DNA of 64,000 bases from Clavaria fumosa (taxonomy: Eukaryota; Basidiomycota; Agaricomycetes; Agaricales; Clavariaceae): contig OX637800.1 in NCBI GenBank assembly GCA_951802425.1, positions 682,001 to 746,000 of the forward strand, given 5' to 3'. A model generated the notes under the pieces. That model saw only the letters and a list, made by a program, of their open reading frames with translations, had not been told where the DNA came from and made no database searches. Positions 46,592 through 57,457 of the stretch are shown here, in pieces (the first letter of the stretch is position 1; each line of letters opens with the position of its first letter). The position numbers and the translations under genes are program-made.

Positions 46592-47212
46592 GCACCCCCA
46601 CCCTGCCCGAGCCGAAGCAAGGCTTGCGTATTCGGAGAAGACACACTGGCACGCTTTTGGACGGCGTACGAACGATTTGTCAGGAGGAGAGCCCTCTTTG
46701 GACTGGACCAGGAAACGGACTTTGAACAATTAACACCGCCGAGCACACCGTATCGAAGCTACGAAAGCTTCCAGTACCCGAGACACTCCGAGGCTGCTCA
46801 GTTGGCGCCTCGCTACCACTTTGCCACGAAAAGAATCTTTGTACCGCAGGACTTCGCGCGGAACAACCCGTTGACTATCGAACACGCCCCCGAGTGGCGA
46901 ATATTCCGAAGAACACTCGCAGAGAAGCTACAAGCAGTGGCTGACGAACAGAGACACGCAGACGAAGACACGGAATTCCTCCAAGGAAACGAGGATTTCA
47001 CAGATTTCGCTAGTGAGAGCGACTACCACAGCGCGCTTGAAGAACTCGAGGAACCGACGCACTTGTCTGTGACAACGCAGACCAACGAAGAACCCCTTAC
47101 ACACCGATCCACCGAAGCGCAAACTGACCTTACATTTGGTTCACTACAAGATCGCCTACGTATAAACCTTTTCCAAGACCCACCCCGAATTTGGCTCGAA
47201 GACCTCGACTAA
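46592..47212 (+). other. Open frame upstream of gag without ATG
   Basis: The frame is open from 46592 (after a TAG) to TAA 47210-47212, five bases before the gag ATG. The acidic product includes LARFWTAYERFVRRRALFG and QDFARNNPLTIEHAPEWRIF. No ATG occurs in this frame. It could be reached by splicing, non-AUG initiation or be a former coding region. Its protein-like composition speaks against pure leader sequence. Confidence 0.4.
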
Positions 47213-47216
47213 ACAA

Positions 47217-48506
47217 ATGGCTGACGCCGCCCCCGCACCTGCCCCTGCCCCCGCAGCGGCACCGATAACGTTGAATTTGAAAATCGCCCCCTACTCGGGA
47301 GAGCGAACAGAGTTCCAAACCTTCCTCCGCAGTCTCCACCTGGAATTTAGGGTGAACGCTGCCAGATATCCCACGGACTTCCTCAAGGTGGTTTTCACCT
47401 TGAGCAATATGACAGAAGGCTACGCTGCAGAGTGGGCAAATCAAGCTGCCACGGTTCTGTTGGAGGAAGGAGGAGAGCAGGTCATCTGGGCGACCTTTGA
47501 AGCGAGAATGAGGGAGGCCTTCTCCCCCATTGAAGACCAAGCCCTGGCGGTCCAGAAGATTAACCTCTTCAAGCAAGTGCAGATGGACGCTGCACAATTT
47601 TTCCAGAAATTTGAAACACTGATGAACCAGGCCGGCTACGACGAAGAGACGCACTGGAACGTGATCCACGCGCTGCTAATAAGGGCCTTACACCCTAAAC
47701 TGATGGAGAAAGTGCTCTCCTGCGCCGAACAACCCGCGGATTACCAAGCTTTCCGGGTGCTCACGATACGACTAGACCGCCAGCACCAACTACACACAGC
47801 GGTACAGAGAGAAATGCGAGCCCAAACGGCACCCGCTCCTCGCCCCGCCTGGAACCAGCCCGCGCAACGCCAACCCCCACAGAACCGCTACTGGCGCTCG
47901 CCTCAGTGGCAACCACAGGCAGTATGGGAAAGACAAAGCCAGTGGAACGCACCACCCGCCCAGCAACCCCAGCAAGCGCAATGGCAGCCACGTGCGCCGC
48001 AGCAGCAGCAACAACAACAAGGACCGCCGCCTGCACAATGGAACAGGCAGCCCCCGCCTGGAACGAGACAAGGCACCCCTATGGACACGAGCCGAGGGAC
48101 TGGCCCCCGCCGTCCACTCATCTGTTACAATTGTGGACAAGTTGGACACCCTGCACGGTTGTGCCCAGAGCCACCCCAGCGTCGCGCCACACCTAGACAG
48201 CAAGCAAGACTCGGAAGTGCGTTTGAGATGCGCTCGCCCCCCGGCTACTACACGCCGCCCCCACTATCGCCATACCCCGTACCGGCCTACCCATCATCGC
48301 ACCCGGCCTCCTTAACATCGTTCAACCCCTCGTACGCGGCCTCGACGGCTGCGCAGAACGACTACGAGGAAATGGAAAATACTATTGCGCAATTGAGGGA
48401 TCAGCTGCACATCCAGCAGAGACCCAGAGCGCCAACACCTGGACCGGAGACAACCACAGCAACGTCAAATGCCGGAGACCAGGATTTTCGAGAGGGATCC
48501 ACTTGA
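47217..48506 (+). CDS. gag: Gag polyprotein
   Basis: 429 residues from ATG 47217 (context ACAAATGG). Residues 1-20 are Ala/Pro-rich. About residues 30-190 form the retrotransposon gag capsid region (EWANQAATVLLEEGG, a TFEARMREAFSPIEDQA stretch, FFQKFETLMNQAGYDEE). A Gln/Pro/Arg-rich linker follows, and then a CCHC zinc knuckle CYNCGQVGHPARLC at residues 303-316. Pol is in the -1 frame and its open frame extends well back into gag, so pol is probably made by -1 frameshifting in the overlap. No canonical heptamer was recognised near the gag stop. Confidence 0.93.
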   Translation: MADAAPAPAPAPAAAPITLNLKIAPYSGERTEFQTFLRSLHLEFRVNAARYPTDFLKVVFTLSNMTEGYAAEWANQAATVLLEEGGEQVIWATFEARMREAFSPIEDQALAVQKINLFKQVQMDAAQFFQKFETLMNQAGYDEETHWNVIHALLIRALHPKLMEKVLSCAEQPADYQAFRVLTIRLDRQHQLHTAVQREMRAQTAPAPRPAWNQPAQRQPPQNRYWRSPQWQPQAVWERQSQWNAPPAQQPQQAQWQPRAPQQQQQQQGPPPAQWNRQPPPGTRQGTPMDTSRGTGPRRPLICYNCGQVGHPARLCPEPPQRRATPRQQARLGSAFEMRSPPGYYTPPPLSPYPVPAYPSSHPASLTSFNPSYAASTAAQNDYEEMENTIAQLRDQLHIQQRPRAPTPGPETTTATSNAGDQDFREGST

Positions 48507-51500
48507 GTGCTAAAGTAGGATCCGTGTATATCGTCCCCGCCCGTCGACACCATGTAAACCGAATTGCGAATAACGAGCCATTGTTTCCTTTGTCAAAAGA
48601 GGCTGAGAGGGCTAAGCACACCCTCAAGGACCTCACCCCTAAGAAGCTCCCAGGATACAATGATGATGTGGACTGGGACACCGATCCCAGGACCACATAC
48701 GGGAGAGGAGGAGAACGACAGTTGGACATGCCAGGATTCGTAACCACGTTGGACACCAAAGAGACTTACGACATCAAACTATTAATTGACTCTGGCTGCA
48801 CGATGTCTGTCATGGACCTGGAGTGGGCCATCGCTAGAAAAATAAACCTCACGAAACTCGAGACTCCAATAATATTCAAGAATATCGATGGAACCATGAA
48901 CATATCAGGAGCTTTCAAGCATTCGGTAGCCCTACGACTGAACATCGGAGGACATGTCGAAGTTAAACAGTTCCTATTAGGACGAGTCACCGGCCACCCG
49001 GCAATTCTAGGGCACGATTGGCTCCGGTATCACAACCCTAGCATCCGGTGGTTTGAAAAGTATATCCGCTTTGACAAGTGCAAAAAGAAAGACTGCCATA
49101 TCGTGGATTACGGCTATGGCCTACGAAGCGTGCACGATACGACAATCGCGCTTGACTGGAAGGCCCTATATCCTCTGGTGTTCGCTGGGAAAACCAGCCA
49201 AAAACTGCCCAAATCGCTACCGGGAATTGATTATGAAATCAAGTTCAAAAACGACCCCGGTTTCTTGCGCTCGAAAGTCTACCCATTGACCAGCAAAGAA
49301 GATGAGGCATTGAAAGCCTGGCTCAAAGAAAACTTAGAAAATGGGCGACTAGTATGGGGAGAATCGGACTACGTTAGTCCCATCTTCTTCAAGGACGAAG
49401 GAGACAAGTTACGACCCATTATCGACTATAAACGGTTGAACTTGTTCTGCGTAAAGGACATATACCCGCTACCCAGGATTGACGAAACAGTGGCGAGCCT
49501 GAAGAAAGCCAGAGTGTTCACAAGCGTGGACGTGGAATGGGGCTATTGGAACGTCGCGATGGCCGAATGGGCGCAGCACCTCGCCGCGATAATCACCAAG
49601 TACGGCATGGTGTGGCCCACCGTCATGCAGTTTGGGTTAATGAATGCCCCTTCGGTCTTCCAGAGGAGAATGAACTATATTCTCCGTACCCTAATAGCCA
49701 CTGGGAAGGTGTTCGTGTACATCGATGACATCCTTGTAGCAACAGAAACAATCGAAGAACACCGACGCCTACTTCACGGGGTATTCAAGATACTCCAGGA
49801 AAATGACCTCTGTGTCCGAGAATCGAAATGCAAAATAGAACAGGCAGAGGTCACGTTTCTGGGATTGCTAATCTCGGAAGGGAGCATCCGACATTCACCC
49901 AAGAAATGTAAAGGGATAGCCGACTGGCCGGTGCCGAGGAACAAGCACGCCCTCCAAAAAGGGATTGGTCTACTAAACTACTTCCGGAGATTCATACAGG
50001 GATTCGCTACCGTCGCCAAACCGCTATACGAACTACTGAGCGACAACGCACCGTATATCTGGACAGACCGACAGGAACGAGCGTGGAGACGCCTGATCGA
50101 TATATTGCAGAGCGATGTAGTGTTGGCGATCCCACAAGATGAAGGCAAGTGGAAGATGGAAGTAGACGCGAGCAATTACGCCACCGGAGGGGTACTATCA
50201 CAGCAACAACCCGACGGCGTCTGGCGACCTGTAGATTTTATTTCAAAGACCTTCTCCCCGGCGGAGATGAACTATGCGACATATGATAAGGAATTTTTAG
50301 CAATCATCAGGGGACTAGAGGAGTGGCGCCACTACTTGCTAGGGGCCAAGGACCCTTTCGAAATCCACACCGACCATGCAAACCTTCAATATTTTCAAAA
50401 AAGTCAAAAGCTCAACCCCAGGCAAACGCGATGGCAATCAAAGTTACAGTGCTTTAACTTCGAAGTAAAGTACAAACCAGGAAAAACAAACATGAAAGCG
50501 GACGCCCTCTCCCGACGGCCAGACCACTGGGAGGGAACAGACAAGTACGAAAAACCCTTAGTACAGGTTTTCCCGGCCCAGCGCCTTGCTACACTCTTAA
50601 TCCCCGAGCCAACAATTGACCAATTGCTCCTGGAGGCACACACAAACACCATGCCACCTAGAGCGATACCCTACGAGAAAGGAGTAGATGGACTTTTCAG
50701 ACATGAAGGAAAAGTCTGGGTACCCCGGGACCTAGTACATAAGGTGCTAATGGAGCTACATGACTCCCCACTCGGAGGGCACCCTGGACCCGGGAAGACG
50801 TTGGAAAGTGTCACCCGACAATTCACGTGGCCAGGGGTCAAAGAAGACGTAACGGAGTATGTAGACAGCTGCGAAAAATGCCAAAGGACGAAGCCTGACC
50901 GAACGAAACGACGCGCGCCCCTGCACCCGCACGCGGTACCGCCCTGCCCGTGGCACACGATTACCTGGGACCTGATCGGACCGCTGTCAAAGTCTGCCAC
51001 GAACAACGCCATTCTCGTAATATGCGACAAACTTACGAAAATGACCCTGCTGGAAGCTACAGACACGAAACTAACGGCACTAGGGGCAGCAAAAATCCTA
51101 CGAGACCGGGTACTTCGCAGCCATGGAGTGCCTTGCAAGGTGATAAGCGACCGAGGATCTCAATTCGTCTCGAATTTCATGGAGGAATTTTATAAAATTA
51201 TTGGCATAAAAGGAAACCCGAGCACCGCTTATCACCCGCAAACCGACGGGCAAACGGAGAGGATGAACCAGGAGATAGAAATATACCTGCGCTCATACGT
51301 CGACTTCATGCAGGATGACTGGTCGGACTGGCTACCCACCACGGAATTCGCCTTGAACAACCGACAGCACTCCGCGACCAAATACAGCCCCTTCTTCTTA
51401 AACTATGGTTTTCACCCTCGCATGGGTGATATTAGCTTGCCCGATGTGCCGCACACCCCGGAGGCCTCTGACTTCGCCGCGAAATTACAAAAAGCCAGAG

Positions 51501-52042
51501 AAAATGCGAAGAAGGCCATGGAGAAGGCCGCACAATACATGAAAACCGCCTACGATAAACACAAAAATAAAAAAACATTGGACTACAAGAAAGGGAACCT
51601 GGTCTGGTTAGACGCCACCAACCTGAACACGGAACGACCAGTGGAAAAACTCACAGACAGAAGGGTTGGCCCTTTCGTGGTCATAGAAAAAGTAGGACCG
51701 GCCGCCTACCGACTCAACCTGCCCGCGACTTGGAAAATCCACCCAGTATTTAACGAGGCGCTACTCACGCCATATAAGGAAGGAAAATTCCCTAACCAAA
51801 CTCCAGACGAGCGCCCACCCCCCGAGTTGATCGACGACCACCTACAGCATGAGGTAGAAGAGGTGTTGAAAAGCCGGAAGCACAGACGAAAACTGCAGTA
51901 CCTGGTGAAGTGGACTGGCTATCCCCATGAAGACAACACGTGGGAACCGAAGACGAACCTGAAGGATGCGGCGGGAGCGGTTGCGGACTTCCACCGGAAG
52001 CACCCTGAAGCAGCGCGTTCTCTCACGGTATCCTTTGCCTGA
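48503..52042 (+). CDS. pol: Pol polyprotein: protease, reverse transcriptase, RNase H, integrase, chromodomain
   Basis: About 1179 residues counted from TTG 48503; the true N-terminus depends on frameshifting from gag. Protease active site IDSGC has Asp near residue 96, with LGHDWLRYHNPSIRW further on. Reverse transcriptase has TVMQFGLMNAPSVFQ and YIDD at 406-409. RNase H starts with EVDAS (Asp 555) and has a HTDH motif. Integrase has an HHCC finger (His 753 ... Cys 790, Cys 793), and catalytic Asp 823 (TWDLIGPL), Asp 883 (ISDRGSQF) and Glu 919 (GQTERMN), giving D(35)E spacing for the last pair. The C-terminal chromodomain reads LQYLVKWTGYPHEDNTWEP near 1132-1150. All catalytic residues are present, and the frame is uninterrupted to TGA 52040-52042. 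Confidence 0.95.
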   Translation: MSAKVGSVYIVPARRHHVNRIANNEPLFPLSKEAERAKHTLKDLTPKKLPGYNDDVDWDTDPRTTYGRGGERQLDMPGFVTTLDTKETYDIKLLIDSGCTMSVMDLEWAIARKINLTKLETPIIFKNIDGTMNISGAFKHSVALRLNIGGHVEVKQFLLGRVTGHPAILGHDWLRYHNPSIRWFEKYIRFDKCKKKDCHIVDYGYGLRSVHDTTIALDWKALYPLVFAGKTSQKLPKSLPGIDYEIKFKNDPGFLRSKVYPLTSKEDEALKAWLKENLENGRLVWGESDYVSPIFFKDEGDKLRPIIDYKRLNLFCVKDIYPLPRIDETVASLKKARVFTSVDVEWGYWNVAMAEWAQHLAAIITKYGMVWPTVMQFGLMNAPSVFQRRMNYILRTLIATGKVFVYIDDILVATETIEEHRRLLHGVFKILQENDLCVRESKCKIEQAEVTFLGLLISEGSIRHSPKKCKGIADWPVPRNKHALQKGIGLLNYFRRFIQGFATVAKPLYELLSDNAPYIWTDRQERAWRRLIDILQSDVVLAIPQDEGKWKMEVDASNYATGGVLSQQQPDGVWRPVDFISKTFSPAEMNYATYDKEFLAIIRGLEEWRHYLLGAKDPFEIHTDHANLQYFQKSQKLNPRQTRWQSKLQCFNFEVKYKPGKTNMKADALSRRPDHWEGTDKYEKPLVQVFPAQRLATLLIPEPTIDQLLLEAHTNTMPPRAIPYEKGVDGLFRHEGKVWVPRDLVHKVLMELHDSPLGGHPGPGKTLESVTRQFTWPGVKEDVTEYVDSCEKCQRTKPDRTKRRAPLHPHAVPPCPWHTITWDLIGPLSKSATNNAILVICDKLTKMTLLEATDTKLTALGAAKILRDRVLRSHGVPCKVISDRGSQFVSNFMEEFYKIIGIKGNPSTAYHPQTDGQTERMNQEIEIYLRSYVDFMQDDWSDWLPTTEFALNNRQHSATKYSPFFLNYGFHPRMGDISLPDVPHTPEASDFAAKLQKARENAKKAMEKAAQYMKTAYDKHKNKKTLDYKKGNLVWLDATNLNTERPVEKLTDRRVGPFVVIEKVGPAAYRLNLPATWKIHPVFNEALLTPYKEGKFPNQTPDERPPPELIDDHLQHEVEEVLKSRKHRRKLQYLVKWTGYPHEDNTWEPKTNLKDAAGAVADFHRKHPEAARSLTVSFA

Positions 52043-52143
52043 GCAATCACACACTCAGGGTCGAGCACCTAAAAAGAAAACCGCAAGTAACTTTGCCGAC
52101 CGAACACCTTCTTCCTCTCCCCCCACAACCTACACCCACTGCC

Positions 52144-52896
52144 ATGCCGCCCGAGCGCACCCCTCAGACCCCACGCCGCGGAATGTACGCCCGCCGTGCC
52201 GCAGGATGGCCGAACCACCTGCCACGCCCCCCTCCCGCTGAGACCACCCGCCAACGACCTGCACTTGACCTACGACCTGGACCGGACCCGCGAGGCACGC
52301 CGCCGGCCCTCCAACGCCCACCGTCGTCCCCTGGGACAACCGCTCGCATGCGCCATATCCTAGATGCGGTGCGGATCCCCCACGCACGCCGAGTATTAGG
52401 GCTGGACCCTCCGCCGCTGATGACGGACGACCCCCCTTCACGGATACCGCAGTTCCGACAGAACCGGGAGCTCCTGGAGCCTGAGGACGACGTCTGGCTT
52501 CGCAGGATGGCCGAACGGCTCAGCGTGAGCTTTAGCCGCGCGATGTGGACCGAGTTACGAGGACTACAGTTCGAGCAGCAACGACGTGTCCTCCGCGCCT
52601 CCCCCATCCTCGTCGAGATATGGGTGAATTCCCGGAGCTCAAGACTGCGATTCGAGGTGCCATTACCGCCCGAGCCTATCCTACAAGAAGAATGGGCCGT
52701 ACACCACAGTCGCACAGGTCCCCCCTGGGTCATACCCGTGTCGACCGACGTCATGACCCCGTGGATTGTCCCCGCCGACGCCTACGAACACCCCCTCGTG
52801 CCCGACACACGCGACACGAGTCTCGACCCACCTACCGAACTCGAGCCGTCGACCGAACTACCACCGCGCGAACACCAGGAGAGCCCGGAAGCCTAG
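52144..52896 (+). CDS. Third ORF between integrase and 3' LTR
   Basis: 250 residues from ATG 52144 (MPPERTPQTPRRGMYARR) to TAG 52894-52896. It is Pro/Arg-rich at the start with a better-structured middle (a DDVWLRRMAERLSVSF stretch, MWTELRGLQFEQQRRVLRAS) and an acidic, Thr/Pro-rich end. No signal peptide or membrane segment is seen, so it does not look like an envelope-type protein in spite of the position. The frame is open through the whole gap between pol and the polypurine tract. Function unknown; could be an accessory protein of this retrotransposon lineage. Confidence 0.5.
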   Translation: MPPERTPQTPRRGMYARRAAGWPNHLPRPPPAETTRQRPALDLRPGPDPRGTPPALQRPPSSPGTTARMRHILDAVRIPHARRVLGLDPPPLMTDDPPSRIPQFRQNRELLEPEDDVWLRRMAERLSVSFSRAMWTELRGLQFEQQRRVLRASPILVEIWVNSRSSRLRFEVPLPPEPILQEEWAVHHSRTGPPWVIPVSTDVMTPWIVPADAYEHPLVPDTRDTSLDPPTELEPSTELPPREHQESPEA

Positions 52897-52919
52897 CGGG
52901 TCCGTCGGGACGCCGGACC

Positions 52920-52934
52920 ACAGGAGGGGGACTA
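52920..52934 (+). other. Polypurine tract
   Basis: ACAGGAGGGGGACTA directly precedes the 3' LTR at 52935, the position of the plus-strand primer. Confidence 0.7.
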
Positions 52935-53279
52935 TGTTACAATTTCACCACGTCACCCTCCTCCTTTCCTCTTCACCATATCACCGCCCCCCTTTTCTAC
53001 CCTTCACGCCCCCCCTTCTCTCACTTCACATGCCTCATGCCGCGCCCCTCCTATGTTATCACATGTGAGTCATCCCCGGCCTCGCCTCCTATGCACGGAC
53101 TACACGCTTCCCACATGCTGCGTTATGACTCACCCCCCCCTGTAGTATATAAGTAGCCGTACCCACCTGTAACAATCCCTTAGGTTGTTACTTCCTATCA
53201 CATACCTCCTTTGCTCCTATTCGGCCGACTCTACTTGAGTTCCTCGAATACCCGGGAGTCAACGCGACAATTGTTGACA
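52935..53279 (+). repeat. 3' LTR of the chromovirus
   Basis: 345 bp, same ends as 46207-46551 and followed by the duplicated GTAGC. Confidence 0.95.
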
Positions 53280-53280
53280 G

Positions 53281-53707
53281 TAGCATATTATGAGTGCATT
53301 GTAGTCACAGTAGTAGAGCCTATGTACTATGTTGAGCCTAGTAGCATATTATGAGTGCATTGTAGTCATGGTAGTAGAGCCTATGTACTATGTTGAACCT
53401 AGTAGCATATTATGAGTGCATTGTAGTCACGGTAGTAGAGCCTATGTACTATGTTGAGCCTAGTAGCATATTATGAGTGCATTGTAGTTACAGTAGTAGA
53501 GCCTATGTACTATGTTGAGCCTAGTAGCATATTATGAGTGCATTGTAGTCACAGTAGTAGAGCCTATGTACTATGTTGAGCCTAGTAGCATATTATGAGT
53601 GCATAGTAGTAATAGTAGTAGAGCCTCTGTACTATGTTGAGCCTAGTAGCATATTATGAGTGCATAGTAGTAATAGTAGTAGAGCCTATGTACTATGTTG
53701 AGCCTAG
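53281..53707. repeat. 61-bp tandem array, seven copies (copy B)
   Basis: Same unit as at 39103-39469, with one unit more. The chromovirus insertion point coincides with the first base of this array. Confidence 0.88.
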
Positions 53708-53935
53708 TAGCAACTAGTGATAGTGCTGTTGGGTAGGATAGTAAGCCTTTGTACTACATTGAATTATGTTGTCATGATTATGATATAATCAGGAGCTGAG
53801 TGGAGGTGAGGTGAATTCCAGTGCAAGGTTGAAGCAATAAACTCATGAGTGTTTCAGCATGCTATAGATTAGGATTAAAATGAACAATTCATGATATTGT
53901 GCAGTATATGACAAGTACATAGAGTAGTCTCTTTT

Positions 53936-54194
53936 TGTTAGGATTGCTTACATAAGCCATCCCAAAGAGGAGTTGTGGAGAAACTGGGGAGGGTTGTTGG
54001 AAGGTCACATGACCTGTGGCTGGGGTCAGATTACATAATTGTAAGATCACATGACCTGGAGCCTGGGCATGTCATGTGATCCAAGGGTCTGAGCATGGGA
54101 ACACAGTATCTTTTCCTCTTTTGTACTCTTTCCCCCTTATGTTAGTATTGTCGTTGTGACCTTACATTTAAGTTGTGTGAGACCCAGTCTGATA
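53936..54194 (+). repeat. Solo LTR of family 3 inside copy B
   Basis: Same position and ends as 39707-40000, but lacks about 35 bp around the TATA box. Confidence 0.75.
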
Positions 54195-55509
54195 CTTTTG
54201 GACTAAAATTGTTACAAAGATTTGTACTCCATAAATGAATGCATATCAGTATACTTGTTGAGATAAAATTGAGCTGCTGAATCAAGAGCATTATTTCTGG
54301 TCCATGAGAGAGGTACATCTGCTGATCCAAAGTGAGGAATCAACAGACAACTGTGCCAAATCCTATCAATGCTGACTACTTCAGCATTTGCAGAATTTTG
54401 TCAAGTAGACAAAATAATCTGATACATGCCAGTTGCTAGATCAAAGCTTGTAAGTGGTCTGTACCAGTGAACATATGCTAAAGGATGTGGTACTATGCCC
54501 AGGCCATCAGCAAAACAGCTTGGCTAAATGTAAGTATGGACTGGTATGGACTGGTGTGTAACACCCCAAGTTGTCTTGGGGTGTTACATACCAGTCCATA
54601 CCTCTCTACTGTACCATTTCATTCAATTGACCAGGTGGTGTGATGCATTCCTCTGGTCAAATTTTGAATTGACTGAAAGTAGAAGTCAAGTGTCACATGA
54701 GGGATAATTGACTGCCCCTCCACCAGTATATATTAGGTAACTGTCACCCAAAAAGGGAATTTCACCTTACAAATTGACCAATTCCTCAAATGATGTGTGA
54801 CCAGTGTGATTTTTGGCCAATTTGGGGAGGTGCATGATGCATGACAGGTCAATTGAATGAAATGGTACAGTATACTGACAACTCAGCTGAGCTGTTTTGC
54901 TGATGAGATGCTTTGGAAGATCAAAAATCTTGCTACATGAAGACCTAGTTGAAGTTGACATCAAATTGTAGACAATTGATAGCCTTAGACTAACCTTTTA
55001 ATCCATCCTCTTTCCACTGTGATTTGTTTTCAATGATCAAGGTAGTGTCAAAGCATGGTGGAGTTGCTGGCTTGCATGGCCCATTAGAATGGCCAGGCAT
55101 TCCATGAATCTGATATAATTGTTCATCAGCTTGGGGCTTGGATGGCAACTTGACAGTAATATATTTATACACATCAAATCAATCATGATAGTTTGGATGA
55201 ATATGATCTCTTCCAAAAGATTGCTCCAAAAAGGTGTTCAAAGCTTGGATAAAGCTAGGTACCCATTTATTTTGGTAAATTAGTACAGAAAATATCAATT
55301 TTTTTTGTTTGACATATCCACATTAATCTACAGATCAAGTAGTGTCTTATGAAAAAAAAAAATCTTGAGAATTGCTTGAGAATTGACTGAGAAATGGGCC
55401 AGAACATTTGTGGGTCACTGATTTGGTAAGCTTGCTGTACTTGTGGCATGGTGGGAATTGCCGTCCCAGAAAGTCGTCACATGCTCTGTGTTGAACTTGT
55501 CGTTCTCTC

Positions 55510-57000
55510 TGCCTCCCACCATCACCCTCTCTCCTCCCTTTCTCCCATCCCCAGCAACGACGACAGCGGCGACGGCACCCTCACCCTCTCTCCTCCCTTT
55601 CTCCCATCCACAGCAACGACGACAGCGGCGACGGCACCCTCACCCTCACCTCCAGCGATGACGACGACGGCGGCAGCACCCTCACCCTCACCCTCCTCCA
55701 GTGATGACGACGACGGTGGCGGTACCCTCACCCTCTCTCTCTCCTCCAGCGATGACGGCGGCGGCGGCGGCACCTCCTCCCTCTCCCTCTCCCTCTCCCT
55801 CTCCTTCAGTGACAACCACGGCAGCGGCGGCACCCTCAGCGAGGGGCCACCAGGTGCGCCCTCTCCCTTTTTTCCATGATTCTTTTCATTTTTTTAATCT
55901 ACAGGGCGATGGTGAGGGCGGCGGCACTTCTCCGTCTCCTCTCTCTCACTCTCCTCCCTCTCACTCTCCTCCCTCTCCTCCCTCCCTCTCTCCTCCCCCT
56001 CCCTCTCTCCTCCAGCAACTACGACGACAGCAGCGGCAGCAGCAACGCAACAGCGGCGGCGGCAGCGGCAACAGAGCAACAGCAGCAGCGGCAGCGACAG
56101 TGGCGGCAGCGACGGTGACGGCAGCGGCAGCGACGGCAACAGCGACGGCAACAGCGGCGGCAGCGGCGGCAACAGCGAGGGTGGCAGCGGCGGCAGCAAC
56201 ATCGACGGCAGCGGCAGCAACAACGACGGTGGTGGCGGCAGCGGCAATGACAGCGACGGCGGCGGCGGCAACAACAGCGACGGCGACGGCGGCGGCGGCA
56301 ACGACAGCAACGGCGGCGGCAGTGGCAACGACAGCAACGGCGGCGACAGCAGTGGCAGTGACGGCGACGGCGGCAGCAACGACAGCGACGGCGGCGGCAA
56401 CGACAGCAACGACAGCAACGGCGGCGACAGCAGTGGCAGCGACGGCGACGGCGGCAGCAACGACAGCGACGGCGGCGGCAACGACAGCGACGGTGACGGC
56501 GGCAGCAACGACAGCAACGGCGGCGGCAATGACAGCAACGGCGGCGACAGCAGCGGCAGCAATGGCGACGGCGGCGGCAACGACAGCAACGGCAGCGGCA
56601 ACGACAGCGACAGCGGCGGCGACATGACAGTGACGGCGGCGGCGACGGCGACAGCGGCGGCAATGACAGCAGTGGCAGCAACGGCGACGGCGACGGCGGC
56701 AGCAACGACAGTGACGGCGGCGGCAATGACAGCGGCGGCAGTGACAGCAACGGCGAGGGCGACGGCAACGACAGCAACGGCGGCGACAGCAGCGGCAGCG
56801 ACGGCGACGGCGGCAGCAACGACAGTGACGGCGGCGGCGGCAACGACAGCGATGGCGGCGGCAACGACAGCGACGGCGGTGGCGGTGACAGCGGCGGTGA
56901 CAGCGACGGCGGTGGCGGTGACAGCGGCGGTGACAGCGGCGGCGGCGGCGATGGCGGCCATGGCGGCAGCGGCAGCAGCAGCAGCAATGGCCCAGGCCCC
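55510..57000. repeat. Trinucleotide-rich tract in copy B
   Basis: Same type as 41280-42900 (AACGACAGCGACGGCGGC-like) but with a different order and length of units. Open frames of 308-387 codons on both strands are by-products. Confidence 0.9.
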
Positions 57001-57457
57001 CTACTGCAGTCCCAGACTGACAGCGGGGACCCGGGCCATTGATTTTGTGGTGGCGGGTGTGCAGAGGAAGGAAGGAGCAGTGGTGGCAGCAGGAAGCGGC
57101 ACATAGCACTACCATAGTCTACTGTAGTATCAACCCGGGCTACCATTTGAGACAAGTGAACTACCATGTACCATTGAATCACATTTATGTCCTTTGTATA
57201 CTCTGGTGCATTGTATGGGATCTACTCAGTGCTACAGAGCAATATATAAGAACTACCATTACTACAGAGCAATATATGGGAACTACTGTTACTACAGAGC
57301 AATATATGGGAACTACCATTACTACAGAGCAATATATGGGATCTACTGGGTCTATATAACTCGTTACTAGCTACTGAGCTACTGCTGCTACCATGACTAC
57401 ATAGTACTATATTGTTTGAACTTTTTTTCCTGATGTGAGGCCCACATATTCCCATCA

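Larger units (their letters stand above)
46207..53279 (+). mobile_element. Complete Ty3/Gypsy chromovirus (Tf1/sushi-type)
   Basis: Two 345-bp LTRs (46207-46551, 52935-53279) with TGTTAC..GTTGACA ends show no difference in the stretches I compared. They are flanked by GTAGC on both sides (46202-46206, 53280-53284), the 5-bp duplication of Ty3-type integrases. Internal order is self-complementary primer-binding site, gag, pol (protease, RT, RNase H, integrase, chromodomain), an extra downstream ORF, polypurine tract. Both gag and pol are open, so the element looks young and possibly active. Confidence 0.95.
46058..57435. mobile_element. CATCAGG-terminated element, copy B, split by the chromovirus
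   Basis: Left end CATCAGGAAAAAGAACCC at 46058 and right end CTTTTTTTCCTGATG at 57435. The pieces 46058-46206 and 53280-57435 match copy A in order. Without the 7-kb retrotransposon and its duplicated GTAGC the element is about 4.3 kb. It contains the same array (seven units, 53281-53707), solo LTR (53936-54194) and trinucleotide tract (55510-57000). Confidence 0.8.

Noticed and set aside
52935..53156. Coding sequence extending into the 3' LTR
   Set aside because: The identical frame exists in the 5' LTR and is a chance open frame of the LTR.
55894..57182. Frames of 308-387 codons in copy B
   Set aside because: Same repeat artefact, and the order of units is not conserved with copy A.
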